From NCBI GenBank assembly GCA_963716685.1, contig CAVQTR010000003.1, forward strand, positions 2,108,001 to 2,172,000: 64,000 nucleotides of DNA, read 5' to 3'. Position numbers and translations under genes: made by a program. Position 1 is the stretch's first letter. Every line of letters begins with the position of its first letter. The notes beneath the pieces were generated by a model. The model was not told the DNA's origin and did no database searches. It was given only the letters and a program-made list of their open reading frames with translations. The stretch comes from JALYXI01 sp963716685 (GTDB lineage Bacteria > Acidobacteriota > Terriglobia > Bryobacterales > Bryobacteraceae). Shown one piece after another: positions 56,861-64,000 of the stretch.

Positions 56861-56917
56861 AGGCTCCTTCAAAGGCCTGCCCGTTACTGCGAGGGCGGCG
56901 GCGAAGGAGCCTTTGAA
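56861..56917. terminator. Alternative overlapping hairpins between the 79-residue gene and the tolC-like gene
   Basis: AGGCTCCTTC (56861-56870) pairs with GAAGGAGCCT (56903-56912), and TTCAAAGGC (56868-56876) pairs with GCCTTTGAA (56909-56917). The two pairings exclude each other. The right arms lie inside the last codons of the convergent tolC-like gene, so this may terminate both units. No T-tract is present. Confidence 0.45.
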
Positions 56918-58851
56918 ATCTGGCCGCGGTAGGCTTCGTCCATCGAGATACCGTAAGTGTTGAGCGTTTGGCCAATCGCTCGATCCAAAGCAGCCCGCGC
57001 TTTGGCGTAGTTCCCTTCCGTTACCACTTCCGTCGTGCGCGCCTGCGCCAGATCCCGCTGTTCCTGGATCACGAGGTAAGTGGTGGATGCACCTACCTGA
57101 TACCGCTGCTGTTCCGCGTCGAGAGCCTCTTCCTGTAGCTGCCGCGTCTGCACGGCTGCGTCGTAGCTGGCACGCGCGCGCTGCAGGTTTTGCAACGTAT
57201 ACTCCACTTCCAGACGAACCTGATTTTCCTGCTGCTGCGCGCGGACTTCGGTCTGGCGCGTAATGATCTGGTCGTGAATGTAATCCGCCTGCGCCACGCG
57301 GTTGCGGAGCGGAATCACCAGATTGAGCCCCACACTGTAGTTCGGGTATTTCGCGCCGAAGATCTGCGAAAGGAACGTCCCGTAGCCGCCAATCAGCGAA
57401 GGGTCGGGCATCAGCGATCCGGGGGCCTGCAGTGAATTCACTTCTCCGGCCAGAGCGTTGCTTTGATAGCTGCCCACCAGATCCAGGCGGGGCAAAAGAG
57501 CGTTTTTGGAACCCTTCAGCAAAATCCGCGCATTAGCGACCTGCAAGCGCGCCTGAGCCAGATCGGGGCGGCTGCTGTAGGCGGTTTGCAGCAGCTGGTC
57601 GAGTTCCAGCGCAGGCTCCTGCGCCGGGATCTGGATTACGTCCGAAGGAATGATGCGGGCGGAGCGAACGACCGGGTCAGCGGTTCCGCGCCGGGTTAGT
57701 ACATTCTTCAGGATCAGCTCCTGCTGCAGCACCAAGCCGGTTGAATTGGTGAGATCCTCCTGGCTGCGCGCCACCTCCGCCTGCGCGCGCTTCACTTCGA
57801 TGGGCGCGAGCGTTCCCACCTCCACCTGCGCCTGGTTGTCCTGAAAAAGCTTCCGAGCCAGTTCGAGAGCCTGTCTCTTTACGCGAACGTCCTCATTCAG
57901 GCTGACAAGATCCCAGTAAAGCCGCACCACGGCGGCAAGCGTATCGAGCAGCTGCTGGCGGAACAAATCGTCGGAAATCTTCTCTTCGTTTTTAGCAACC
58001 ACAATAAAACGGCGGTTCGTAGTGAGGCTAAAGCCCTGCAGCAGAGGCTGGGTGACAATCGCGCCCAGGCTTCCGGCGTTGTAAGGGTTGTACTCGGACC
58101 GTGTGCTGTTGTTGCTCAGGCGCGAAGTCAGATAGCCCGCATTGATCGAAGTTCCGGTGGCGAAACCCTGCGTGTAGATCGCGTTCGCGTTATAGCTGTT
58201 GGAGTTGAGCAGGTTCGTGCCGCTGGTCAGCGTGCTGGTTTCAGGCGTGCTCTGATGCGAAAAGTTAGGCGACCCCGTGAGCACCGGATCGAACTGGGGA
58301 ATGGGCGTTCCGACCGTGAACGGAATGGTGCCGCTCAAACCGAGCGCGTTGTCCGTCGAGGTAACCGGCGCGAGATCCGCCGTGTTGGCCGGAGTTGTGG
58401 TGATCGGCGTGGTTCCCGCCACCGTGGTCAGCAGCGGACTGCCGGGGCCGCCGACGCCCGCCGGCAGCTCGCGAATGTCATACAGAATGCCGCGGGTAAC
58501 GCCGCCGCCCTGCGCTCGCAGTGACTCCGATTCAGCTGTTGGTTTCGTAAAGCGCTGGATCTCGATATCGAGGTTATTCTCGAGCGCCAGTGCGATGGCG
58601 TCGCTTAGCGAGAGATAGAGATTGCCCCCGCGCACCAGCGTGGAGAATCGGCTGGCATTCCGGAAATCGACCGGCGCCACAGCGCGGCCATGGTACGGGT
58701 TGCCGAGACGCTGGTACCACGGACCGATGATATTGCCTTGGACTGCGGGCGCCTGACTCTCTGTCGCGGGACGGTCCCCTGCCGGCGGTGTCTGTGCCAG
58801 CCCCAGTTCAGGCAGGGTGGCCAGGAGCACATAGCAAACGAATTGTTTCAT
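56884..58851 (-). CDS. TolC-family outer-membrane efflux protein
   Basis: This outer-membrane channel of a tripartite pump has 655 residues, longer than the usual 450-500. It has a signal peptide (FVCYVLLATLPELGLA) and two repeated OEP domains with long coiled-coil helices (AAVVRLYWDLVSLNEDVRVK; VEYTLQNLQRARASYDAAV). The extra length is a Thr/Pro/Asn-rich insertion in the first half (TTPITTTPANTADLAPV). The start is ATG 58851 at the signal peptide. The gene begins one base after the adaptor gene ends, as the third gene of the operon. Confidence 0.9.
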   Translation of the reverse strand: MKQFVCYVLLATLPELGLAQTPPAGDRPATESQAPAVQGNIIGPWYQRLGNPYHGRAVAPVDFRNASRFSTLVRGGNLYLSLSDAIALALENNLDIEIQRFTKPTAESESLRAQGGGVTRGILYDIRELPAGVGGPGSPLLTTVAGTTPITTTPANTADLAPVTSTDNALGLSGTIPFTVGTPIPQFDPVLTGSPNFSHQSTPETSTLTSGTNLLNSNSYNANAIYTQGFATGTSINAGYLTSRLSNNSTRSEYNPYNAGSLGAIVTQPLLQGFSLTTNRRFIVVAKNEEKISDDLFRQQLLDTLAAVVRLYWDLVSLNEDVRVKRQALELARKLFQDNQAQVEVGTLAPIEVKRAQAEVARSQEDLTNSTGLVLQQELILKNVLTRRGTADPVVRSARIIPSDVIQIPAQEPALELDQLLQTAYSSRPDLAQARLQVANARILLKGSKNALLPRLDLVGSYQSNALAGEVNSLQAPGSLMPDPSLIGGYGTFLSQIFGAKYPNYSVGLNLVIPLRNRVAQADYIHDQIITRQTEVRAQQQENQVRLEVEYTLQNLQRARASYDAAVQTRQLQEEALDAEQQRYQVGASTTYLVIQEQRDLAQARTTEVVTEGNYAKARAALDRAIGQTLNTYGISMDEAYRGQISKAPSPPPSQ

Positions 58852-58852
58852 G

Positions 58853-60355
58853 TTACCGGGAGGCCCCGGACTTTGTACCGCTCTTCGGTGTTCCTTCAGC
58901 ACCGATGCCGGATCCGTTTTGGTCCGACTTCCCGCCCGGTTGTCCTGCTCCGGCTCCGGGGGTTTGCGCGTTGGCGCCCGAACCCGCGGACTTCTGCTTT
59001 GTAGACGCCGGCTTCACCTGCGCGCCCTCGCGGACTTCGTCACTCGGGTTGATGATCACGCGGTCGCCGTCCTGCAGGCCCCCGGTGATTTCAATGTCGG
59101 TACCGTAGTCGCGTCCCACAGTCACCGGCTCGTAATGCACCTTGTTGCCGTTCATCAGCACTGCCACGCGCGGGCCATTGGCGCGAACCACCATAGCGTC
59201 ACCCGGCACCAGCAGCGGCGGATTGGACCGAAGCGTCCGAAATTGCACGTTGGCATACATTCCCGGCAGCAGCGAGCCGTCTGAGTTGCGAATCTGCACT
59301 TCCGTCAGCATGGTGCGGCTGGTCGGATCGATGGATTGCGCGGTGCGCGTCACCGTCCCGGTGTAATGCCGCTGCGAACCCTGCAGGATCACGTCCGCTA
59401 CGCTGCCTCTATGGATATCGGGCGCGTATGCCTGCGGCACGTTCATCAGCATGCGAAGAATTCCCACCTGCGCCACGCGGAAGAGTTCGGTGGAAGCTCC
59501 GGGTGTAGCGCTTGGGGTACCCAGATTGGGAATTCCCTGCCCTGCTCCGCTCGCTGAAATCAGCGCTCCGGCATCCACACTGCGCGCGGTAACCACGCCC
59601 GTGAAAGGAGCGCGAATCTGCTCGTATCCCTGCAGTTCCACCAGTCGGGCCAGGTTGGCTTCGGCGGCAGCGACGTTGCTCTCCGCCGCGCGGACGTTGG
59701 AAGCCGCGACTTTCACCAGAGCGGCCGCGTTGTCGTAATCGGCCTGAGCCTGATCGCCCTGCTGCTGCGAAAGCACGCCGCGCTGTACCAGAGTTTTGAT
59801 GCGTCGCACGGTGACGTCCTGCAAGCGCAGCTGCGCTTCGGATTGTTCCAGCGAAGCGCGCGTCTGTCCCACCACGCCCTGCGTCTGAGCCACACCGGCG
59901 CGGGCCTGCGCGACCTGAGCGTCCAGATCCGGCTCTTCGATGACGGCCATAACCTGGTCTTTCACCACATGATCGCCGATATCCACGTAGCGCTTGCGTA
60001 CGTAGCCGGCTGCCCGCGCGAACACGTAGGCTTCGTTCAGCGGCGACATGCTGCCCGGCAGCAGCAGTTGCGAGGTCGGAAGAGAACGCTTGACGCGTGC
60101 CACATTAACTTCGGGAAGGCTGGTCTCTTCCTGCTGCGCTTCGCGATTGATTCCCTGCTCCCGCTTGCGACGCGGCAAATAACCCACAAAGAACAGAACT
60201 ACTAAAAGCACCAGCAGCAGCAGCGCGATCCAGACAATGCGCGAGCGCGAGGGAACATGCGGCGGCGGCGGTGGGACACGAGGATGAACCGGATCGTCCA
60301 GCAGGATCTGCTGCGTTCCTGGCTCCAGAAGTTTTTCGTCGGCGATCTGTGACAT
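58853..60355 (-). CDS. RND periplasmic adaptor (HlyD/AcrA family)
   Basis: This 500-residue adaptor has a Pro-rich cytoplasmic start (PRVPPPPPHVPSRSR), one membrane helix (IALLLLVLLVVLFFVGYL), a lipoyl/barrel-sandwich domain (DIGDHVVKDQVMAVIEEPDL), a coiled-coil hairpin (ARAGVAQTQGVVGQTRASLE), a beta-barrel domain and a Gly/Ser-rich, disordered C-terminal tail. It links the RND permease to TolC. It starts six bases after the permease stop. Confidence 0.92.
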   Translation of the reverse strand: MSQIADEKLLEPGTQQILLDDPVHPRVPPPPPHVPSRSRIVWIALLLLVLLVVLFFVGYLPRRKREQGINREAQQEETSLPEVNVARVKRSLPTSQLLLPGSMSPLNEAYVFARAAGYVRKRYVDIGDHVVKDQVMAVIEEPDLDAQVAQARAGVAQTQGVVGQTRASLEQSEAQLRLQDVTVRRIKTLVQRGVLSQQQGDQAQADYDNAAALVKVAASNVRAAESNVAAAEANLARLVELQGYEQIRAPFTGVVTARSVDAGALISASGAGQGIPNLGTPSATPGASTELFRVAQVGILRMLMNVPQAYAPDIHRGSVADVILQGSQRHYTGTVTRTAQSIDPTSRTMLTEVQIRNSDGSLLPGMYANVQFRTLRSNPPLLVPGDAMVVRANGPRVAVLMNGNKVHYEPVTVGRDYGTDIEITGGLQDGDRVIINPSDEVREGAQVKPASTKQKSAGSGANAQTPGAGAGQPGGKSDQNGSGIGAEGTPKSGTKSGASR

Positions 60356-60361
60356 GGGCGC

Positions 60362-63300
60362 TTAAGCCGGCAGCGGCTCTCCTTCGTGCTCCTCTTCTTC
60401 AATCTGGCGGTCGAGATCGACCGGCGGTTTCTTACGCAGAATGCTGTACATGATGGGCACGAAGAACAGGGTGCTGAAAGTGGCGACCAGCAGGCCGCCG
60501 ATGACGGCTCGGCCGAGAGGTGCATTTTGCTCGCCGCCTTCGCCAAGCCCGAGCGCCATCGGCAGCATACCGATGATCATGGCAAGGGCTGTCATCGTTA
60601 CCGGGCGGATGCGCGTGTAGCCGGCGGACAGGGCGGCTTCAATGGAGTTTTTGCCTTCGGCGCGCTCGTCGTTGGCGAACGTAACCATCAGGATGCTGTT
60701 GGCAGTGGCGACGCCGATGCACATGATGGCTCCCATAAGCGAGGGAACGTTCAAGGTGGTCTGCGTGATAAACAGCATCCAAAGAATGCCGGACAGAGCG
60801 CCAGGCAGCGCCATCAGGATGATGAACGGATCGAGCCAGGATTGAAAGTTGACCACGATCAGCAGGTACACCAGCAGGATCGCGAAGAAGATGCCGATGC
60901 CGAGCCGGAAGAAGGACGAGCGCATGGTATCCACCTGCCCGCGCATCACCATGGAAGCGCCTTTGGGCAGCTTCTGCGAGATGTTGTTCATGATCTTCTC
61001 GACATCGTTCGCCACGCCGCCGAGATCGCGCTCATCGGTGTTGACGTAGAGGTCGTAAACCGGCTGCACGTTGTAATGATTCACGATCGCCGTTGAAGTG
61101 GTGCGGTGAAGGGTGGCAAGGTTACTCAGCAGCTGCGTATTGCTGCCGCCCGGGGAAGAAGTGATGGGAGTTCGCTGCAGCGCGTCGAAGGAATCGATGC
61201 GGTACTGCGGCGTTTGCACCGCCACCTGATAATTCACCCCGTTCTGCGGATTCAGCCATTGATTGGGGGCAAGCTGGCCGCTCGAACTGAGTGAAATCAG
61301 CATGCTGTTGGCGACATCCCGCTGTGAAAGACCCAGCTGGTCGGCTTTCGATCGGTCCACCACCACGTCCACTTCCGGATAGGCGACTTCCTGGTGAATA
61401 TGTACGTCCACAGCTCCGGGAATGCCCGCGACTCGGCGCTGCAGCTCCTGCGCGATTTTGTAATTGTTGACCGTCATCGCGGCCGATTACCTGAACATCA
61501 ATGGGCGCCGGCAGGCCGAAGTTCAAAATCTGGTTGGTGATGTTGGCGGCCTGGAAAAAGACGGTCTCTTCGGGGAAGCTGCTGGCGGAACACGGCCCGG
61601 AGTTTACGCTGATACGCTTCAGTGTGGGCCGTGTTTTTCCTGGTTCAGCGAAACCAGAATTTCCCCGTCGAAGTTGCCGATGGTGGCGCTGTCGCTAAAG
61701 GCCAGATTGAAGCCTCCCGGAGGCAGGCCGATGTTGTCCAGAATGGTGTCGATTTCCTGACGGGGAATCTGACTCCGAATCTCCTGTTCCACTTCGCCGA
61801 AGATCCGCTCCGTCTCCTCAATTCGCGTACCCTGGGGGCAGCGCACGTGGATGCGCATCTGGCCGGAATCGATGTACGGGAAGAAATCCTCACCCACGAC
61901 CAGGCCGAGCGAAAGAGAGCCCAGACAGAAAACCGCAAAGATGGTAACTACAATGCCGCGGTGTTCCAGGCTCCAGTGCAGAGCGCCGCGATAGCGATCG
62001 CGCAGTTGCTCAAACCGGTGATTGAATGCTCCGTGAATGCGCCAGATCAGACCTTCGCCCTGTGCATGCTCGCCACCCTGCTTATACAGTTCCACTTCCG
62101 AACGGAGCAGATAGTGCACCATGGTCGGGATCAGCGTTCGGGAGAGGAAGTAAGACATCATCATGGCGAAAACCACCGCCATGGCGAGAGGCGTAAACAG
62201 ATATTTGGCGGCGCCGGTCAGCAGGAGCACCGGCACGAACACAATGCAGATGGCAAGTGTCGAGACGAAAGCCGGGACGGCAATCTGCGCCGCGCCGTCC
62301 AGGATAGCGCGCGTCAGCGGCTTGCGCATCGCCATGTTGCGATGAACGTTTTCGATTTCCACCGTGGCGTCGTCGACCAGGATGCCGACCGCCAGCGCCA
62401 GCCCGCCAAGCGTCATGACATTGATGGTCTGGCCACAAACGCCCAGCACGATGATGGAGGTAAGAATCGAGAGCGGGATGGAAATACAGACGATGATGGT
62501 GCTGCGCCAGCTGCCAAGAAACAGCAGGATCATCAGACCTGTGAGGCCGGCCGCGATGCCGCCTTCGCGCAACACACCTTTGATGGCGGCGCGCACGAAG
62601 ATGGATTGGTCGAACAGTTCGCTAACCCGAAGCGAAGGCGGAAGACCCGCCAGGATCTTCGGAACCTGCTGCTTCACACGCTTCACGATGTCGAGCGTGG
62701 ACGCATTGCCGTTCTTGAGCACGGTGAGCAGCGCGCCCCGGCTGCCATTAGTGCGCACGATGCTTTGCTGCACCGCATAACCGTCACGAATCTGCGCGAC
62801 ATCTTTCATGTAAACCGTGGCGCCGTTCACAGAGCGCACCGGGAGATCGTTCAGTTCGAGTGCGGTATTCGTGCTGGCATTCAGGCGGACCAGGTATTCG
62901 CGGTCGCCGACCTTGGCTGTGCCAGCGGGCAGAATCAGGTTTTGATTATTCAGCGCGTTGGAAATGTCGGTAGCGGAGAGCTTGTTGGCGTATAAAGCCT
63001 GAGGATCCAGATCGACCATGATCTGGCGCTGTTTGCCGCCGTAGGGAAGGGGAATCGAAGCGCCCTGCACGGTCGCGAGCTGCGTACGAATGAAGTTGGT
63101 TCCCAGATCGTAGAGCTCCTGTTCGCGAGAGCGTGGTGCTCGAAAGCCCGAGCTGCAGAATCGGAACAGCTGGATGCATTGTATTTGACGATACTGGGTG
63201 GTGAAAATTCCAGGCGGCAGCACACGAAGAATGGTCTGCATAATCGCAGTGACCTGCGAGATGGCCAGCTCCACTTTGGCCGAGGGCTGGAAATAAACGC

Positions 63301-63578
63301 GGATGACGGTGACGCCGTTATAAGCCTGCGATTCGATGTGCTCGATATCGTTGACGGTGGTGGTGAGCGCGCGTTCCGAAATGGTGGTGATGCGCTTTTC
63401 CATCTCGTCCGGAGAGACGCCGGTATAGCTCCAGATCACGCTGACAACGGGGATATCGATGTTGGGAAAGATGTCGGTCGGCATCGTGAATCATTGCTGC
63501 GATGCCAAGGATCACAATCAGCGCCGACATGACCACGAAGGTGTACGGACGGTGAAGCGCGAGTCTTACGATCCACAT
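60362..63578 (-). CDS. RND efflux permease, AcrB/HAE type (seven frame breaks)
   Basis: This proton-driven inner-membrane exporter starts MWIVRLALHRPYTFVVMSAL and has the periplasmic docking segment, the transmembrane motif GILVDDATVEIENVHRNM with the paired Asp residues, and late helices GVATANSILMVTFANDER. Seven single-base insertions break the frame, near 63490, 63205, 63167, 63124, 61626, 61573 (GGGG) and 61475. Removing them gives 1,069 residues, the standard length, with PTDIFPNIDIP, SPPSIVKYNAS, VPILQLGLSSTTLS, EQELYDLG and NFGLPAPIDVQVIGRD all in one frame. The Lys normally in the relay position of helix 10 is not seen (ATANS). It heads the three-gene efflux operon. Confidence 0.88.
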
Positions 63579-63616
63579 GAGTGCTTTCCTTCAGAGTACG
63601 CCAAAAGCAGCCAATA

Positions 63617-63634
63617 CGAAACGCTGGCGTTTCG
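63617..63634. promoter_or_regulatory. Inverted repeat upstream of ilvE, operator candidate
   Basis: CGAAACG-CTGG-CGTTTCG is a perfect seven-base dyad 13 bases before the -10 box of ilvE, overlapping the expected -35 position. It is a plausible repressor or activator site. The regulator is unknown. Confidence 0.4.
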
Positions 63635-63646
63635 AATCTCTCCGGG

Positions 63647-63652
63647 TATACT
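63647..63652 (+). promoter_or_regulatory. -10 box of ilvE, implying a leaderless transcript
   Basis: TATACT ends seven bases before the ilvE ATG at 63660 and no ribosome-binding element is seen. The expected transcription start coincides with the ATG. Confidence 0.5.
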
Positions 63653-63659
63653 AACCATT

Positions 63660-64000
63660 ATGTTGAAAGCGACGGAAAAAATCTGGCATAACGGACGTTT
63701 GATTGGCTGGGACGATGCGAAAATCCACGTTCTTAGCCACGTCGTCAGCTATGGCAGTTCCGTTTTCGAAGGCATTCGCTGCTATGCCACCGAAGCCGGT
63801 CCGGCGGTCTTCCGGCTGAAGGATCATGTGCGCCGGCTGGTGGATTCCGCCCGCATTTACCGCATGGATACGTTCCCGTTCACACGCGAGGAACTGGCGC
63901 AGGCCATGCTGGATGTCGTCAGCGTAAACGGACTGCCCTCCTGCTATCTGCGCCCCATCATCCTTCGCGGTTACGGTGACGTGGGCGTGAACGGCCGCAA
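63660..64000 (+). CDS. ilvE: Branched-chain amino acid aminotransferase, 5' part
   Basis: The start of a PLP fold-type IV aminotransferase runs off the right edge, with 113 residues visible. It has KIWHNGRLIGWDDAKIHVLS, the signature HVVSYGSSVFEGIRCY, and LKDHVRRLVDSARIYRM and YLRPIILRGYGDVGVN. The SVFEGIRCY block is typical of IlvE, which interconverts branched-chain amino and keto acids. It is divergent from the RND operon across 81 bases that hold an inverted repeat and a -10 box. Confidence 0.94.
   Translation, partial: MLKATEKIWHNGRLIGWDDAKIHVLSHVVSYGSSVFEGIRCYATEAGPAVFRLKDHVRRLVDSARIYRMDTFPFTREELAQAMLDVVSVNGLPSCYLRPIILRGYGDVGVNGR

Noticed and set aside
61622..62995. Long plus-strand open frame (457 residues) opposite the RND permease
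   Set aside because: Antisense shadow of the permease with no recognisable domain.

Overview
The window looks like a chromosomal segment from a GC-rich acidobacterium, most likely of the Solibacter/Bryobacter type. This is an inference from gene content: an Oar-like TonB-dependent receptor with an N-terminal carboxypeptidase-regulatory domain, tandem DUF1592/DUF1552 genes, a FecR protein with a Trp-rich DUF6600-like region, a DUF6677-like protein, many Tat-type leaders and secreted amidohydrolases. I see no rRNA, tRNA, CRISPR array, transposase, phage gene or origin. Coding density is very high, and no stretch above 300 bases lacks a gene.

Layout. 1-6.3 kb: D-aminoacyl-tRNA deacylase, an operon of three secreted amidohydrolases on the minus strand, then divergent purM-purN. 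6.3-8.9 kb: a PAP2 phosphatase and PHP-domain pair, divergent from an MGDG-synthase-like glycosyltransferase. 9-11.6 kb: clpC with a structured leader and a strong terminator. 11.7-16.2 kb: a putative lipoprotein, a sugar-nucleotide epimerase and two GT-C-type membrane proteins. 16.2-24.4 kb: a secreted sugar isomerase-like protein, a DUF1328 protein, xdhC-mocA-like-AsmA, two MacB-type permeases and a [3Fe-4S] ferredoxin. 24.4-33.2 kb (minus): an NfrB-like glycosyltransferase, a small secreted protein, a cupin, a cation-efflux protein, a GT-C protein and the Oar-like receptor. 33.3-36.1 kb: IMPase, zinc dehydrogenase, lactonase. 36.1-44.8 kb: a periplasmic ankyrin protein divergent from two consecutive DUF1592-DUF1552 pairs. 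44.8-48.2 kb: a second zinc dehydrogenase, small membrane proteins, nadK and tlyA. 48.2-56.8 kb: a small secreted protein, an M61 peptidase, two membrane proteins (one with a discoidin-like tail), a FecR/DUF6600 protein and two unknown proteins. 56.9-63.6 kb: a complete RND efflux operon. 63.66 kb to the end: start of ilvE.

Two blocks deserve most attention. In the amidohydrolase operon one member keeps all metal ligands while both neighbours have lost nearly all of theirs, which suggests an enzyme with two pseudoenzyme partners. The ankyrin plus doubled DUF1592-DUF1552 block looks like an uncharacterised exported redox system, with two CxxCH motifs per DUF1592 protein and Tat-type leaders on the DUF1552 proteins.

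Caveat: nine conserved genes carry about 17 single-base frame breaks (15 extra bases, 2 missing), many in short homopolymers, including seven in the RND permease and one in purM. Removing them restores full-length families and stop-start overlaps, so they look like residual sequencing indels rather than gene decay. Coordinates for those genes are given for the frame-corrected gene.
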